Assembly (NCBI RefSeq): GCF_014203855.1
Contig: NZ_JACHJV010000001.1
Coordinates: 6,758,001 to 6,822,000 of the forward strand
Source of the DNA: Kitasatospora kifunensis
Lineage (GTDB): Bacteria; Actinomycetota; Actinomycetes; Streptomycetales; Streptomycetaceae
Reading direction: 5' to 3'
DNA length: 64,000 nt
Both the position numbers and the translations under genes were made by a program. Below, piece after piece: positions 38,501-49,500 of this stretch (position 1 is the stretch's first letter; each line of letters starts with the position of its first letter). Under the pieces are notes generated by a model. The model did no database searches. It was not told the origin of the DNA and saw nothing but the letters and a program-made list of their open reading frames with translations.

Positions 38501-40470
38501 TGCGGTACAACGTCAGCTGGCGACCGCTTGAGCGCGAGGCCGGCGGCGTGCCGGGCGGTCAGTGGCTGGCCGTGCTGCCCGGTGAGGGCTCGGCCCCGAG
38601 CGATGAACTGCTGGAGGCGCTCACCGGCCAGGGGCTCACCATCGTCCCGTTGGCGGTGACGGAAGCCGACAGCACGCGTGCCGGGTTCGCGCAGCGCCTG
38701 ACCGGTGTCCTGGCCGAGCACGAGGTGGCGGGCGTGCTGTCGCTGCTCGCGCTCGACTCCCGGATCGGCACCGGCCCGCAGGATGCGACCGCCGTCACGG
38801 CGGCGACCCTCGCCCTGATCCAGGCCTTGGGCGATGTCGGCGTCAGCCGGCCGCTCTGGTGCCTGACCAGGGGTGCGGTGAACATCGGCATCCAGGACGC
38901 GCTCACCTCGCCGGCCCTGGCGGGGCTGTGGGGCATCGGGCGGGCCGCCGCGCTGGAGTATCCGGACCGCTGGGGCGGCCTGGTCGACCTGCCGCCGGCC
39001 GGCGATGCCCGGACGGCGCAGTACCTGATCGGCGCGCTGAACGGCGCTTCCGGTGACGACCAGCTCGCGGTTCGCCGCTCGGGTGTGTACTCCCGCAGGC
39101 TGCTCCGCAAGCCCGCGCCGGAGCCCACCGCCGCCGGCGGTTGGCAGCCTCGCGGCACCGTGCTGGTGACCGGTGGCGCGGAGGGGCTCGGCCGGCACGC
39201 CTCGCGCTGGCTCGCCGGCGCCGGTGTCCAACGGCTGATCGTCACCACCACGGCCCAGGCGCCGGCCGACAGCGTGGCCGAGCTGCGCGAGGAACTCGCC
39301 GCGCTCGGTGGCGGGTTGACGATCGTGGCGAGTGCCGACGCGGATCGGGCACAGATCGCCCGGCTGATCGCCGACACTCCCGCGGACCAGCCGCTCACCG
39401 CCGTGGTGCACGCCGCCGACACCGCGCAGACCAGCTCCGTCGACACCACCGGCCTCGCGGAGCTCACCGAGGTCTTCACGGCCAAGGTGGACACGGCGGT
39501 GTGGCTCAACGAGCTGCTCGTCGACACCCCGCTCGACGCCTTCATCGTCTTCTCCTCGATCGCCAGCGTCTGGGGCGGCGGGGGACAGGGCGTCTCCGGT
39601 GCGGCCAACGCCGTGCTGGACGCCCTGGTGGACTGGCGCCGCGGCCAGGGGCTCAAGGCGACCTCGATCGCCTGGGGCGCGCTCGACCAGATCGGCATGG
39701 GCATGGACGAGGCGACCCTCGCCCAGCTGCGCCGCCGCGGTGTGCTGCCGATGGCGCCGCAGGTCGCGATGACCGCCTTCGAGCAGGCGGTGCGGGCCCA
39801 GGAGAAGTCCGTCACGGTGGCCGACATGGACTGGGACGCCTTCATCCCGGCGTTCACCTCGGTCCGGGTCAGCCCGCTCTTCGCGGATCTCCCGGAGGCG
39901 CAGGCCGCGCTGCGGGCCTCGCAGCCCGACACCGAGAACAGCGACACCACCTCGTCCCTGGTGGACTCGCTGCGCACGGTCGCGGAGGCGGAGCAGAACC
40001 GGATCCTGCTCCGGCTCGTCTGCGGTCACGCCGCCACCGTGCTCGGACACAGCAGCGCGGAGAGCATCGGCCCGCTCCAGGCCTTCCAGGAGGTCGGGTT
40101 CGACTCGCTGGCGGCCGTCAACCTGCGCAACAGCCTGCACGTGGCCACCGGACTGCGGTTGCCCGCCACCCTGATCTTCGACTACCCGACCCCGGACGCC
40201 CTGGTCGGTTACCTGCGCTCCGAGCTTCTGCGGGACACGGGTGACGAACTCGACGGGCGCGAGGACGAGTTGCGGCAGGCCCTGGCCGCCGTCCCGTTCG
40301 CCCGGTTCAAGGAAGCCGGCCTTCTCGAAACCCTGCTGGCCCTCGTCGACACCGAGCAGGGCCCCGCTGACGAAGCAGCGGCGGCGGCCCCGGCCAAGAA
40401 CGATGTCGACCTGATCGACGACATGGACGTTGCCGACCTCGTGCAACGTGCCCTGGGTACGACGAACTGA
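23362..40470 (+). CDS. Type I modular PKS 1: acid-activating loading module and modules 1-3
   Basis: A 5702-residue cytoplasmic megasynthase. The order is adenylation/CoA-ligase, degenerate KR, ACP; then KS-AT(methylmalonyl)-DH*-KR-ACP, KS-AT(malonyl)-DH*-ACP, KS-AT(methylmalonyl)-KR*-ACP, and a C-terminal helical docking tail ([15 protein letters not shown]). All three KS domains keep the Cys-His-His triad. Reductive logic predicts starter-CH(OH)-CH(Me)-CO-CH2-CO-CH(Me)-CO-ACP. With an aryl acid starter such as AHBA this equals the RifA tetraketide known from rifamycin work as the shunt product P8/1-OG. Length is comparable to RifA-type proteins but longer, because of the extra KR-like block in the loading module. 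The specific starter is inferred from domain logic, not read from the adenylation pocket. Confidence 0.93.
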   Translation: MVRSDEIKSLPAVLRENAVRFPDKIAFVDDRHAVSYGELEARTRRLAGHLAGLGLRRGDRVALCLGNSVAMVESYLAVVRAGGIGVPINPQATAAETQYLLTDSGAVLAITDAGHAETFLRVLSPSTLAVSVLVAGEGAAAAAGTLAYDELTVTEPATQAPDDLGLDEVAWMFYTSGTTGRPKGVLSTQRNCLWSVTSSYVPIPGLSEHDRVLWPLPLFHSLSHIACVLSVPVAGATARIMDGSSADDILTMLREDDSTFLAGVPTTYHHLVGVARRTGLALPSLRIGLVGGAVTGSELRRSVEECFGVPLVDAYGSTETCGAITMNPPGGAQVEGSCGLPVPGVEVRIVDPNTGQDAAVGQDGEVWVSGPNVMVGYHNSPEATAAALQDGWFRTGDLVRRDEAGYFTICGRLKDLVIRGGENIHPDEVEAVLRTVEGVADAGVAGVAHDTLGEVPVAWVVPGPDGLDTARLIDHCRTQLSSYKVPERVYEVDSIPRTASGKIVRRLLADRPARLRYAADGHHDALLRPEWVPAPTALPDGPEPASLRWAVVGAAATGLVGALRAVGVRVQQHPDLAALHAAVAGGEAAPEVTVLATPDAAEHVAGSLPDPLAGSRLANGRANGSYLAERVADWLAQPESAGSRLVLLTRGAVATAAQDGALDLAEAPLWAVARSLQADQSVQADHQRGAGLTVIDLEAGEQERCAETLLAAVASGQPQLAVRSGELLVPRLLRVPVADRPRAAVAPLGPGGTVVVTGADTPIGAALAHHLVGAHQVRNLLLVDSSATVEGADPEAAPTGADIVRVSADGANPAALRSALATVEPPVTAVVHAADDPELAVILDELTADVELAGFVVVTDVAATLGSPKAPEAAVSGALAEAVVHNRRLSGRQGSSLAWSHSSRQAGGAVVEDALRLRDALAAFDLLLETGAPALLALRTGTPTADAQVPAVLSALIETPSRLVQPDEAVTAALRARLSALDERSQLALLEELVRTQTAAVLSRPGAESVPAGRAFRDLGLTSLAVVELRNRLTELTGLRLPTTVSFDHPTPQALAAHLRAQTLGIQGVRAANDHLVVADPDEPIAIVGMACRLPGGVGSPDDLWRLVAEGREALSGFPQDRGWDLGGLFDADAEAGRAGTSYVDRGGFLHEAGEFDAAFFGISPREALAMDPQQRMLLETSWEALERAGIDPASLKGADVGVFSGVMGQGYGPGAATPPELEGFVTTGTSSSVASGRVSYVFGFEGPAVTVDTACSSSLVAMHLAAQALRQGECSMALAGGATVMATPGTFVEFSRQRALAADGRCKSYADAADGTGWAEGAGVVVLERLSQARRNGHRVLAVLRGSAVNQDGASNGLTAPNGLSQQRVIRKALAVAGLTSSDVDVVEGHGTGTVLGDPIEAQALLATYGQEREPGRPLWLGSLKSNVGHTQAAAGVAGVIKMVQAMRHGVLPATLHVDAPSSQVDWSAGAVELLTEAREWGESGRPRRAGVSSFGVSGTNAHVILEQAPEVAENAEAVRPVGGVVPLVVSAASADSLSGQAGRLVPVVEGADLVSVAGGLVSRRGVLGERAVVVAGSREEALAGLGALGRGEVNPALVTGSSAGVGRTVLVFPGQGSQWVGMGRELLESSRVFAERVGECSAALGRWVDWSLEEVLRGEAPAELLERVDVVQPASFAVMVGLAAVWASVGVVPDAVVGHSQGEIAAACVAGALSLEDAARIVAVRSQVIAGQLAGRGGMASVALSEVEAQARLGRWSDRVEVAAVNGPSSVVIAGDAEALDEALEVLAGEGVRVRRVAVDYASHTRHVEAIQEDLAKAFADIRSQAPLVPFFSTVTGEWVREAGVLDGGYWYRNLRQQVRFGPAVERLLAEGHTVFVEASAHPVLVQPINEIVDGTDALVSGTLRREEGGLRRLLVSMAELFVRGVAVDWTGVLPEGADSAQVELPTYAFDHQHYWLQTAPATDAVSLGQTTADHPLIGAIVALPNSGGFMTTSRWSLSAQPWLAEHVVADAVLVPNATLVELAIRFGDEVGTPTVEELTIERPVVLPLRGSRGIQLVVGEPDDARRRSVEVYSRADEAGLDAPWTRHAHGTLAPASSTSLEFQLADGPATEVALDDAIGNADRFGLHPALLDAAVRLAVPEGTLATTWRGVTLLASGATAVRVRSGLASASASASTVGTRLELSDSTGAPVLTAEAVLAQPFSPEQQGIAQALTHDALFRIDWTELPSPAGESETSTAVTVVTPEDVSALLTPDATLPDLLLYEVPRTAADPREALAAALAVLQAWLSAPALERSRLVVTVSGDAADLAGAAVSGLLRSAQSEHPDRIVLVELDDDAHTLLPAVVASGEPWVRVRGTVAEVPRLVRAAAAERSADAFDPDGTVLITGGTGTLGSLVARHLVTEYGARHLLLVSRRGPAADGAAQLREELTALGATVTVVACDTADRAQVAALIAAVPTGQPLTAVIHTAGVLDDGVVTALTPERVDTVLRPKLGAALHLHELTRELDLAAFVLFSSAAGVLGNPGQANYAAANACLDALAHRRRQLGLPGVSLAWGYWSDASGLTRHLGAADLQRNKRLGMLGLSAAEGMALLDAGLRGQASEAAAPPVLVAAKFDVPALRAAARSGPVAPLLRGLAPVARPSARAADASGTDSLRDRLARLGTQEQSEALVSLVRQHAANVLGHTTPEAVRADRAFKEAGFDSLTAVELRNRLASATGLTLSATIVFDYPKPVALAEHLRVRLLGGAPDRVAATADRVAVSDEPIAIVAMACRFPGGVHSPEDLWRVVAEGVDAVTEFPQDRGWDIDRNYDADPDSLGKTYVRHGAFLDDAAGFDAAFFGISPNEALAMDPQQRLLLETSWEAFERAAIDPTGLSGQDVGVFVGVNSHDYTVRMHQAVGVEGFRLTGGSGSVVSGRIAYQFGFEGPAITVDTACSSSLVALHLAAQALQRGECSMALAGGVMVMGNLETFVEFSRQRGLSPDGRCKAFADGADGTGWSEGVGVLLVERLSDARRRGHQVLAVVPGSAVNQDGASNGLTAPNGLSQQRVIRKALSNAGLSAAEVDAVEAHGTGTVLGDPIEAQALLATYGQDRPADQPLWLGSIKSNLGHTQAAAGVAGVIKMVMAMRHGVLPQTLHVDQPSTQVDWSAGAVELLTEARPWPQTGRPRRAGVSSFGIGGTNAHVLVQEAPAEELTGPETAELDPTVPAAVSVPVPVLVSARTAVALSGQAGRLADFVAERPDLSLAATAHALATTRARLDHHAVVLATDRQQLCAALRALEGGTPGAATVTGTSADGKLAFLFTGQGSQWAGMGRELAARFAVFRDAFTAACAAVERHLDGASARPLHEVVFAAPGTPESRLLDQTLYTQAGLFALETALFRLFASWGVRPDLLAGHSIGELAAAHVAGVLDLADAGELVAARGRLMQALPEGGAMVAVQATEADVAPLLARAAGVVCVAAVNGPDSLVLSGAEEAVLALAGKLAQDGRKTRRLSVSHAFHSPLMAPMLEEFRAVAVRLRYRPGTIPVVSTLTGEVAEESRFASAEYWVDQVRHAVRFGDAVVTLRDQGAATFLELGPGGVLTAMALGALGSQSAGVQSAGSRSPGCIATLRADSAEDTAVLTALAELHVRGVAVNWPAVLGQPATAVGTELPTYAFQHERYWVETGAAVDAEALGARSTGHPLLGTVVEIPGDRSGTGVVLTGRLTRRSPGVRLVPRQAPVPRQAREAEAVAPAAVLLDMLVRAGNEVGSGAVEQIAVDTPLTVPEHGHLQVRVSVAAPGRDGLRQAGIYSRPSGHEQEAWTRHAQALLVPGLPKAGFDLRSWPDTADAISKDGSSELPGVQRLWQRDGQLLADLALPTELADEADAFTLHPMLLDTALGVLAAHTGDTCGERDLSSCADLAVYAEGAAALRLRITPVEGGRHLVELADQTGEPVAAFGPLTLDGDAGSGGGTEAEESTAGQAVPLVRRVVRRAAASGSAMADRLAGLAAAEQQRVLMDLVQESAAVVLGHHGTAAFDGNQPFKELGFDSLSAVKLRNRLHDFTGLSLPSSLVFDYPTPAALADHLRAELLGEQPQFAPEPTEAAIDPDEPIAIIAMSTRLPGGVNTPEELWKLVMEERDALSGFPENRDWDVDRLYHPDPAHPGTTYTRVGGFLHDAAQFDAGLFGISPREALAMDPQQRLLLETSWEALERAGIDPLSTRGRDIGVFTGIVHHDYVTRLRQVPEDVQGYVMTGTSSSVASGRVSYVFGFEGPAVTIDTACSSSLVAMHLAAQALRRGECSMALAGGATVMSSPDAFLEFARQRGLAADGRCKAYSSTADGTGWAEGVGVVVLERLSQARRNGHQVLAVLRGSAVNQDGASNGLTAPNGPSQQRVIRKALASAGLDACEIDVVEGHGTGTALGDPIEVQALLATYGQEREPERPLWLGSLKSNIGHTQAAAGVAGVIKMVQAMRHGVLPATLHVSEPTSQVDWSAGAVELLTESRDWQRNGRPRRAAVSSFGASGTNAHVILEEGPEEAELVRPEVEPTADVVPLLVSAKSAASLSGQAGRLVSVLEDADLVSVAGGLVSRRAVLGERAVVVAGSREEALAGLGALARGDSNPALVTGSSAGPGRTVLVFPGQGSQWVGMGRELLDSSPVFAERVAQCSAALERWVDWSLEEVLRGQAPAELLERVDVVQPASFAMMVGLAAVWASVGVLPDAVIGHSQGEIAAACVAGALSLEDAAHIVAVRSQLIAASLAGRGGMASVALPEADAVARLECWSDRVEVAAINGPSSVVIAGDAEALDEALEVLKGDGVRVRRVAVDYASHSRHVETIEETLAKAFAEIRSQAPQVPFFSTVTSEWVREPGVLDGGYWYRNLRQQVRFGPAVASLLTEGHTVFVEASAHPVLVQPINEVFDGSADDTVQLRAVVGGTLRRDEGGLRRLLASMAELFVRGVAVDWTGVLPAGAGSARVDLPTYAFDRRHYWLQEAETAEDVTAAGEGADSDFWAAVELADTDSLAQLLELASADHRAALRTVAPVLADWRGRRRQRSTAEKLRYNVSWRPLEREAGGVPGGQWLAVLPGEGSAPSDELLEALTGQGLTIVPLAVTEADSTRAGFAQRLTGVLAEHEVAGVLSLLALDSRIGTGPQDATAVTAATLALIQALGDVGVSRPLWCLTRGAVNIGIQDALTSPALAGLWGIGRAAALEYPDRWGGLVDLPPAGDARTAQYLIGALNGASGDDQLAVRRSGVYSRRLLRKPAPEPTAAGGWQPRGTVLVTGGAEGLGRHASRWLAGAGVQRLIVTTTAQAPADSVAELREELAALGGGLTIVASADADRAQIARLIADTPADQPLTAVVHAADTAQTSSVDTTGLAELTEVFTAKVDTAVWLNELLVDTPLDAFIVFSSIASVWGGGGQGVSGAANAVLDALVDWRRGQGLKATSIAWGALDQIGMGMDEATLAQLRRRGVLPMAPQVAMTAFEQAVRAQEKSVTVADMDWDAFIPAFTSVRVSPLFADLPEAQAALRASQPDTENSDTTSSLVDSLRTVAEAEQNRILLRLVCGHAATVLGHSSAESIGPLQAFQEVGFDSLAAVNLRNSLHVATGLRLPATLIFDYPTPDALVGYLRSELLRDTGDELDGREDELRQALAAVPFARFKEAGLLETLLALVDTEQGPADEAAAAAPAKNDVDLIDDMDVADLVQRALGTTN
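26605..31600 (+). other. PKS1 module 1: KS-AT(methylmalonyl)-DH(inactive)-KR-ACP
   Basis: The KS has Cys 1256 in DTACSSS, His 1391 in HGTGT and His 1431. The AT has GHSQGE (Ser 1702) and YASH (from 1803), both methylmalonyl-type. The DH remnant has [12 protein letters not shown] in place of HxxxGxxxxP-G, lacks the YGPxFQG segment and has Arg in place of the His/Gln after the second-half Asp, so it is judged inactive. The KR keeps GGTGTLG, the Ser and Tyr ([16 protein letters not shown]) and the LDD motif of B-type KRs. ACP Ser is at residue 2707. Confidence 0.88.
31657..35590 (+). other. PKS1 module 2: KS-AT(malonyl)-DH(remnant)-ACP, no KR
   Basis: The KS is complete. The AT has GHSIGE and HAFH, the malonyl-CoA signature, and its sequence differs from the malonyl ATs of modules 6 and 7. 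The post-AT region (about 34411-35210) is a DH relic that still begins [13 protein letters not shown]. Where the catalytic His should be there is [11 protein letters not shown], created by a 14-bp DNA duplication. No KR lies between it and the ACP (Ser codon at 35461), so the beta-keto group stays unreduced. Confidence 0.88.
35638..40467 (+). other. PKS1 module 3: KS-AT(methylmalonyl)-KR(inactive)-ACP plus docking domain
   Basis: The KS active Cys codon is at 36157. The AT has GHSQGE and YASH. The KR (about 38500-39860) keeps a GGAEGLG nucleotide loop and the FSS Ser, but the catalytic Tyr position reads Ser ([10 protein letters not shown], codon 39595, residue 5412), and it has no LDD. It should not reduce, so the keto group is retained, as needed for ring closure in naphthalenic ansamycins. 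ACP Ser codon is at 40105. The last 70 residues form the docking tail. Confidence 0.88.
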
Positions 40471-40529
40471 CCACCGATTTCGCAACGCGGTCGAGACTGA
40501 CAGCGCACAGACACGGAGGACGTACCGAC

Positions 40530-43500
40530 ATGACGGCGCCGGACGAGCAGATCGTCAACGCACTACGTGCCTCCCTGAAGGAGAACGCGCGGCTCCAGCA
40601 GGAGAACCAGCGGCTCGTGGAGGCCCCGGCCGAGCCCATCGCCATCGTCTCGATGGCCTGCCGGTACGCGGGCGGGATCCGCACCCCGGAGGACCTGTGG
40701 CGGGTGGTGACCGACGGCACCGACGTCTACACCACCTTCCCGGAGGACCGTGGTTGGGACCTCGAAGGCCTCTACCACCCGGACCCGGACAACCCCGGCA
40801 CGACCTACGTGCGCGAAGGCGCCTTCCTGCACGACGCCGGTCAGTTCGACGCCGCCTTCTTCGGCATCTCGCCGCGCGAGGCGCTGGCGATGGACCCGCA
40901 GCAGCGCCAGCTGCTCGAGGTGTCCTGGGAGGCCCTGGAGCGGGCGGGCATCGACCCCCACTCCGTGCGGGGCACCGACATCGGCGTGTTCGCCGGCATC
41001 GTGCACCAGGACTACGCCCCGGACCTGAGCGGCTACGAGGGCTTCCTCAGCCTGGAGCGGGCGCTCGGCACCGCCGGTGGCGTCGCCTCGGGGCGGGTCG
41101 CCTACACGCTCGGCCTGGAAGGCCCCGCGGTCACCGTCGACACCATGTGCTCCTCCTCCCTGGTCGCCATCCACCTGGCCGCCCAGGCACTGCGCCGCGG
41201 CGAGTGCTCGATGGCGCTGGCCGGCGGCGCGACCGTGATGTCGACCCCCGGCGGGTTCGTCGGCTTCGCCCGCCAGCGCGGCCTTGCCTTCGACGGCCGC
41301 TGCAAGTCCTACGCGGCCTGCGCCGACGGCTCCAGCTGGGCCGAGGGCGCGGGTGTGGTGGTGCTGGAGCGGCTCTCCGAGGCGCGGCGCAACGGGCACC
41401 AGGTGCTGGCGGTGATCCGGGGCTCGGCCCTCAACCAGGACGGCGCCTCGAACGGTCTGACCGCGCCCAACGGCCCCGCTCAGCAGCGCGTCATCCGCAA
41501 GGCCCTGGACAGCGCCAACCTCTCCACCTCCGACATCGACATGGTCGAAGGCCACGGCACCGGCACCGTCCTGGGCGACCCGATCGAGGCGCAGGCACTG
41601 CTGGCCACCTACGGCCAGGACCGCCCGGCCGACCAGCCGCTCTGGCTCGGCTCGGTCAAGTCGGTGATCGGTCACACCCAGGCCGCCTCCGGCGTGGCCG
41701 GTGTCATCAACATGGTGCAGGCGCTGCGGCACGGCGTGATGCCCGCCACCCGGCACATCGACGCCCCCACCCCGCAGGTGGACTGGTCGGCGGGCACGGT
41801 GGAGCTGCTCACCGAGGTGCGGCAGTGGCCGCAGGCCGACCGGCCCCGGCGGGCCGGCGTCTCCTCCTTCGGGGCGAGTGGCACCAACGCCCACCTGATT
41901 CTGGAACAGGCTTCCGAGGAAGCGGAGTTGAGCGGGTCAGCGGTTGAGCCGGATGGCGAGGTGGTGCCGCTGGTCGTCACGGCGGCCTCGGCCGGTTCGC
42001 TGACCGGGCAGGCCGAGCGGCTGGTGTCGTTCCTGGACGCCGCCGAGGCGCTCTCGCTGGTCGGGGTGGCCGGGACGCTGGCGTCGCGGCGGGCGGTGCT
42101 CGCCGAGCGTGCGGTGGTGGTGGCGGGTTCGCGGGAGGAGGCGCTGGCGGGGCTGGGTGCGCTGGCCCGGGGTGAGTCCAACGCGGCGGTGCTGAGCGGC
42201 AGTTCGGCTGGTCCGGGTCGGACGGTCCTCGTCTTCCCGGGGCAGGGTTCGCAGTGGGTGGGTATGGGGCGGGAGTTGTTGGACTCCTCGCCGGTGTTCG
42301 CGGAGCGGGTGGCGCAGTGTTCGGCCGCGTTGGAGCGGTGGGTGGACTGGTCGTTGGAGGAGGTGCTGCGCGGCCAGGCGCCGGCTGAACTGCTGGAGCG
42401 GGTCGATGTGGTGCAGCCCGCCAGCTTCGCCGTGATGGTGGGGTTGGCGGCGGTCTGGGCCTCGGTGGGTGTGGTGCCGGACGCGGTGGTGGGGCATTCG
42501 CAGGGTGAGATCGCGGCTGCCTGCGTGGCGGGCGCGTTGTCGCTGGAGGACGCGGCGCGGATCGTGGCGGTGCGCAGCCAGGTGATCGCCGGTCAACTGG
42601 CGGGGCGCGGCGGGATGGCGTCGGTGGCGCTCTCCGAGACCGAGGCGGTCGAGCGGCTGGAGCGCTGGTCGGACCGCGTCGAGGTGGCGGCCGTCAACGG
42701 GCCGTCCTCCGTGGTGATCGCCGGTGACGCCGAAGCACTGGACGAGGCCCTCGACGCCCTGGAGGACCAGGGCGTGCGGGTGCGGCGGATCGCGGTGGAC
42801 TACGCCTCGCACTCCCGCCACGTCGAAGCCATCCAGGAGAACCTCGCCGAGGCGTTCGCGGACATCCGCAGCCAGGCCCCGCAGGTGCCGTTCTTCTCGA
42901 CCGTCACCGGTGAGTGGGTGCGCGAGGCCGGTGTGCTGGACGGCGGGTACTGGTACCGCAACCTGCGGGGGCAGGTGCGCTTCAGCCCGGCCGTCGCCCA
43001 GCTGCTGACGGAGGGTCACACCGTCTTGGTCGAGGCCAGCGCCCACCCCGTGCTGGTCCAGCCGATCAGCGAGCTCGTCGACGCCGCCGACGTCACGGCG
43101 CTGGCGACCGGCTCGCTGCGCCGTGACGAGGGCGGCCTGCGCCGACTGCTGGTCTCGATGGCCGAACTCTTCGTGCACGGCGTCGCGGTGGACTGGACCG
43201 GCGTGCTGCCGGCTGGCGCCGAGAGCGCCCGCGTCGACCTGCCGACCTACGCCTTCGACCACCAGCACTACTGGCTCCAACTGACCGGTGCCGCAACCGA
43301 TGCCGCCTCCCTGGGCCTGACCGGCACCGACCACCCGCTGCTCGGCGCGGTGGTGCAGCTGCCGCAGTCCGACGGCCTGGTCTTCACCTCCCGCCTGTCG
43401 CTGCGCACCCACCCCTGGCTCGCCGACCACGCCATGCAGGGCGTGGTGATCGTCCCCGGCACCGCCTACGTCGACCTGGCGGTGCGTGCCGGTGACGAGT

Positions 43501-46500
43501 TCGGCTGCGGCGTCCTGGAAGAGCTGGTGATCGAGGCCCCGCTCGTGCTGCCCGAGCAGGGTGGCATGCGGGTGCAGGTCGCCGTGGGTGCGGCCGGTGC
43601 CAACGGCTCCCGCTCGGTGGACGTCTACTCGCTGCGGGAGGACGCCGTCAGCGACAGCGGCCACGGCGAGTGGACCCGGCACGCCACCGGCCTGCTCTCC
43701 GCCACCGCCCCGGCCGGCAGCAGCACCCCCGCCGTGGACTTCACCGCCTGGCCGCCCACCGGCGCCCAGCCGGTGGAGATCGATGACTTCTACACCGACC
43801 TGGTGGCCCGCGGCTACTCCTACGGCCCGGCGTTCCAGGGCCTGCGGGCGGTGTGGCGGCGCGGCGAGGAGCTCTTCGCCGAGGCCGTGCTGCCGCAGGA
43901 ACAGCGGGAGAACGCCGACAAGTTCGGCCTCCACCCCGCCCTGCTGGACGCCGCCCTGCACACCAACGCGTTCGCCAACCCGGACGACGACCGCAACGTG
44001 CTGCCGTTCGCCTGGAACGGCCTGGTCCTGCACGCCCTGGGCGCCTCCGCCCTGCGGGTGCGCGTCGCGCCGTGCGGCCCGGACGCCCTCTCCTTCCAAG
44101 CCGCCGACGAGAGCGGCGAGTTGGTCCTGACCATGGACTCGCTGGTCTCCCTCCCGGTGACCGCCGAGCAGCTGGGTGCGGGGGCCGGCGCCGACCACCG
44201 CGACTCGCTGTTCCGGGTGGAGTGGACCGGGCTGCCCGCGCCCGAGGGCGCCACGGTCCTGCCGACCTGGGCGTCGCTGTCCACCGCCGAGGAGGTGGCC
44301 GCGCTCGCCGCCCGCGAGAGCACACCGGCGGTCGCGATCCTCGAAGCCGAGAGCAGCGCCGACGAGGACCCGCTGGCGCTGACCTGCCGGGTGCTGGCGG
44401 TCGTCCAGGCCTGGCTGGGCACGCCGGAGCTGGCGGAAGCCCGGCTGGTCGTGGCGACCCGCGGCGCGGTGCCGGCCGGCGGCGAGGCCGCGCTGACCGA
44501 CCCGGCAGGGGCCGCCGTGTGGGGCTTGGTGCGCGCGGCCCAGGCCGAGAACCCGGACCGGATCGTCCTGATCGACCTGGACCCCGCCGCCTCCACCACG
44601 GCGGGCCCCGTCCTCGGCTCGGTGCTCGCCTCCGGCGAGCCGCAGCTCGCCGTGCGCGGCACGGCCCTGTCCGCCGCCCGCCTGGTGCGCGCGGACGCCG
44701 CCGCACCCGAGGCAACCGAGGCGCCGGCGGCCTTCGACACCGACGGCACGGTCCTGCTCACCGGTGGCACGGGCTCGCTGGGCGCCGTGGTGGCGCGTCA
44801 CCTGGTCACCGAGCACGGGGTGCGTCACCTGGTGCTGGCCAGCCGTCGTGGCTTGGCGGTCGAGGGGGCGGCTGAGTTGGCGGCCGAGCTGGCCGAGCTC
44901 GGCGCCTCCGTATCGGTTGCCGCCTGCGATGTCGCGGACCGGGAGGCGGTGGCCGCGCTGCTGGCCGCCGTCCCCGCCGAGCACCCGCTGACCGGCGTGG
45001 TCCACCTGGCCGGTGTGCTGGACGACGGTGTGCTCGGTGCGCTGACGCCCGAGCGGGTCGCGGGCGTCTTCGCGCCGAAGGTGACCGCGGTGCGGCACCT
45101 GGACCAGCTCACCCGTGAACTCGCCCCGCAGCTGAAGGCGTTCATCGTCTTCTCGTCCGCCGCCGCCCTGCTCGGCTCGGCCGGTCAGGGGAGCTACGCG
45201 GCGGCCAACGCCTTCCTCGACGGCCTGATGGCACACCGGCGGACCGCGGGCCTGCCCGGTCTGTCACTGGCCTGGGGCCTGTGGGAGCAGAGCACCGGTC
45301 TGACGGCTCATCTGAGCGAGGTCGACCAGGCCCGGATGAGCCGTGGCGGCGTCCTGGCGCTGACCCCGGCCGAGGGCCTGGACCTGTTGGACATTGCCCT
45401 GCACGCCGAGCAGGCGCTGCTGGTGCCGATCAAGCTCGACCTGCGGGCGCTGCGCTCCGAGGCGGCCTCCAGCGGCACCGTCGTGCACCTGCTGCGCAGC
45501 CTGGTGCGCACCGGGCGGCGGCAGGCCAGGGCCGGTGCCGGTGACGGCAGCGGGCTGGTGCGTCGCCTGGCCGGGCTCGCCGAGGCCGAGCAGGAGAGCC
45601 TGCTGCTGGGCATCGTCCAGGCCGAGGCGACCGTCGTGCTCGGCTTCAGCGGTGCCGAACTGGCCCAGGGAACACGCGGTTTCAGCGACATCGGCTTCGA
45701 CTCCCTGACCGCCGTCGAGCTCCGTAACCGGCTGAGCGCGGCGACCGGTGTCAAGCTCCCCGCCACCCTGATCTTCGACTACCCGACCCCGGTGGCGCTC
45801 GCCCGCTACCTGCGCGAGGAGCTCGGCGACAGCGCGGCCGGTGCCGCCGCCGCTCCCACGGTGGTCGTGGCCGACCCCGACGAGCCGATCGCCATCGTCG
45901 GCATGGCCTGCCGCCTGCCCGGCGGCGTCGCCGACCCCGAGGGCCTGTGGCGCCTGGTGGCCGAGGGCCGCGACGGGATGGTGGGCTTCCCGGACAACCG
46001 CGGCTGGAACCTCGACAGTCTCTTCGACGACGACCCCGACAAGCCCGGCACCTCCTACGTGCACAAGGGCGGATTCCTCAATGGGGCCGGGGAGTTCGAC
46101 GCGGAGTTCTTCGGCATCTCGCCGAACGAGGCGCTGGCGATGGACCCGCAGCAGCGGCTGCTCCTGGAGACCTCGTGGGAGGCGTTGGAGCGGGCCGGCA
46201 TCGACCCCAGCTCGGCGCGGGGCTCCAACGTCGGCGTCTTCTCCGGCATGTCCATCCACGACTACCTCGAGTCGCTCAGCAACATGCCCGCCGAGCTCGA
46301 AGGCTTCGTGACCACCGCGACCGCGGGCAGCGTGGCCTCGGGCCGGGTGTCGTACGTCTTCGGGTTCGAGGGCCCGGCGGTGACGGTGGACACCGCGTGC
46401 TCGTCCTCGCTGGTGGCGATGCACCTGGCGGCGCAGGCGCTGCGGCAGGGCGAGTGCTCGCTGGCGCTGGCCGGCGGCGTCGCCGTGATGGGCTCGCCGA

Positions 46501-49500
46501 TCGGTGTGCTCGGCATGTCGCGGCAGCGCGGCCTGGCCGCCGACGGTCGGGTCAAGGCCTTCTCGGCAGGCGCCGACGGCACCATCCTCTCCGAGGGCGT
46601 GGGCGTCGTGGTGCTGGAGCGGCTCTCCGAGGCGCGGCGCAACGGGCACCGGGTGCTGGCGGTGATCCGCGGCAGCGCGGTCAACCAGGACGGTGCGTCG
46701 AACGGTCTGACCGCGCCGAACGGTCCTTCGCAGCAGCGGGTGATCCGCAAGGCGCTGGCCAACGCCGGTCTGGACGCCTGCGACATCGATGCGGTGGAGG
46801 CGCACGGCACCGGGACCGCGCTGGGTGACCCGATCGAGGCGCAGGCGCTGCTGGCCACCTACGGGCGGGACCGCTCGCCGGAACTGCCGCTGTGGCTCGG
46901 CTCGTTGAAGTCGAACATCGGGCACACCCAGGCGGCGGCGGGCGTCGCCGCGGTGATCAAGATGGTGCAGGCGATGCGGCACGGCGTGCTGCCCTCCACC
47001 CTGAACGTCGACGAGCCGACGCCGCAGGTGGACTGGTCGGCGGGCGCGGTGGAACTGCTCACCGAGGCACGGGAGTGGTCGCAGAGCGGCCGTCCGCGCC
47101 GGGCGGGGGTGTCCTCCTTCGGGATCAGCGGCACCAACGCACACCTGATCCTGGAAGAGGCGCCCGAGGAAGCGGAGTTGGTGCGGCCGGAGGTCGAGCC
47201 GGGGGCCGAGGTGGGGGCCGAGGTGGTGCCGCTGGTCGTCACGGCGGCTTCGACCGGCTCGCTGACCGGGCAGGCCGAGCGGCTGGTGTCGGTGGTGGAG
47301 GGTGCCGAACTCGCCTCGCTGGCTGGCGCGTTGGTGTCGCAGCGGGCGCTGCTCGCCGAGCGTGCGGTGGTGGTGGCCGGTTCGTCGCAGGAGGCGCTGA
47401 CCGCGCTGGGTGCGCTGGCGCGCGGTGAGTCCGTTCCCGGAGTGGTGACCGGCGGCTCGTACGGTGCGGCCGCTGTGGGTCGGACGGTGCTGGTGTTCCC
47501 GGGGCAGGGTTCGCAGTGGGTGGGTATGGGGCGGGAGCTGTTGGACTCCTCGCCGGTGTTTGCGGAGCGGGTGGCGCAGTGTTCGGCCGCGTTGGAGCGG
47601 TGGGTGGATTGGTCGTTGGAGGAGGTGTTGCGGGGCCAGGCTCCGGCTGAACTGCTGGAGCGGGTGGATGTGGTGCAGCCGGCGAGTTTTGCGGTGATGG
47701 TGGGGTTGGCGGCGGTGTGGGCGTCGGTGGGCGTGCTGCCGGATGCGGTGGTGGGGCATTCGCAGGGTGAGATCGCGGCGGCGTGTGTGGCGGGTGCGTT
47801 GTCGCTGGAGGACGCGGCGCGGATCGTGGCGGTGCGCAGCCAGGTGATCGCGGGGCAGCTGGCGGGGCGTGGCGGGATGGCGTCGGTGGCGCTGCCCGAG
47901 GTGGAGGCGCAGGCGAGGTTGGGGCGTTGGTCGGAGCGCGTGGAGGTGGCGGCGGTCAACGGTCCGTCGTCGGTGGTGATCGCCGGTGACGCCGAGGCCC
48001 TGGATGAGGTGTTGGAGGTGCTGGCGGGCGAGGGTGTGCGGGTGCGGCGGGTGGCGGTGGACTACGCCTCCCACACGCGTCATGTCGAGGCGATCGAGGA
48101 GAGTTTGGCGCGGGCGTTCGCGGAGGTTCGCAGTCAGGCGCCGCTGGTGCCGTTCCTCTCGACGGTCACCGGCGAGTGGGTGCGCGAGGCGGGCGTGCTG
48201 GACGGCGGCTACTGGTACCGCAACCTGCGCCAGCAGGTGCGCTTCGGCCCGGCGGTGGAAAGCCTGCTGGCGGAGGGTCACACGGTCTTCGTGGAGGCCA
48301 GCGCCCACCCGGTCCTGGTTCAGCCGATCAACGAGATCGTCGACGGGAGCGACGCTCTGGTGAGCGGCACGCTGCGCCGTGAGGAGGGTGGGCTGCGGCG
48401 GCTGCTGGTCTCGATGGCCGAACTCTTCGTCCGGGGTGTCGCGGTGGACTGGACCGGCGTGCTGCCGGAGGGTGCGGACAGTGCCCAGGTCGAGCTGCCG
48501 ACCTACGCCTTCGATCACCAGCACTACTGGCTGCAGACGGCCCCCGCGACCGATGCGGCCTCGTTGGGGCAGACCACCGCCGACCACCCGCTGATCGGCG
48601 CGGTCGTGCGGCTGCCGCAGTCGGACGGGCTGGTCTTCACCTCCCGCCTGTCGCTGCGCACCCACGCGTGGCTGGCCGACCATGTCGTCGGCGCCGTGGC
48701 CCTGGTGCCCGGCAGCGCGCTGGTGGAGCTGGCGGTTCGAGCGGGCGACGAGCTCGGCTGCGGGACCCTCGAAGAGCTGGTGATCGAGGCCCCGCTCGCG
48801 CTGCCCGAACAGGGCGGCGTGCGCGTGCAGGTCACCGTCGGCGGCCCGGACGAGAACGGTGCCCGCACCGTCGACATCTACTCGACCCGCGAGGACAGCG
48901 CCGACACCGGTGCCGAGGCGTGGACCCGCCACGCCACCGGACGGCTCTCCGCCGTGCCGGCGGCCCGTACCGAGGCCGACAGCGACCTGGTGCTCTGGCC
49001 GCCCACGGGTGCCCGGCAGGCGAGCGTCGCGGAGTTCTACGAGGACCTGCTGCGGCTCGGCCACGCCCTCGGCCCGGCCTTCCAGGGCGTGCGGGCGCTG
49101 TGGCGGCGCGGCGAGGAGGTCTTCGCCGAGATCGTCCTGCCCGAGGAACACCGGGCCGACGCCGAGAAGTTCGGCCTCCACCCGGCGCTGCTGGACGCCG
49201 CCCTGCAGTCCGGGCTGCGGCACGCGGCCGTCGCCGACGAGGCCGCGGGCGGGCGACGCCTGTGGCTCCCCGCCGAGTGGAACGGCCTGACGCTGCACGC
49301 CGTCGGCGCGACGGCGCTGCGGGTGCGGCTGGCGCCCTCCGGAGTGGACCGGCTGTCGCTGCAGGCCGCCGACGAGACCGGTGGTCTGGTCCTGACGCTG
49401 GATGCGCTCTCCTTCCTGCCGGTCTCCGCCGAGCAACTGTCGGCGGCGGTCGCGGACCAGGGCCCGGACTCGCTGTTCCGGGTGGAGTGGACCGAACTGC

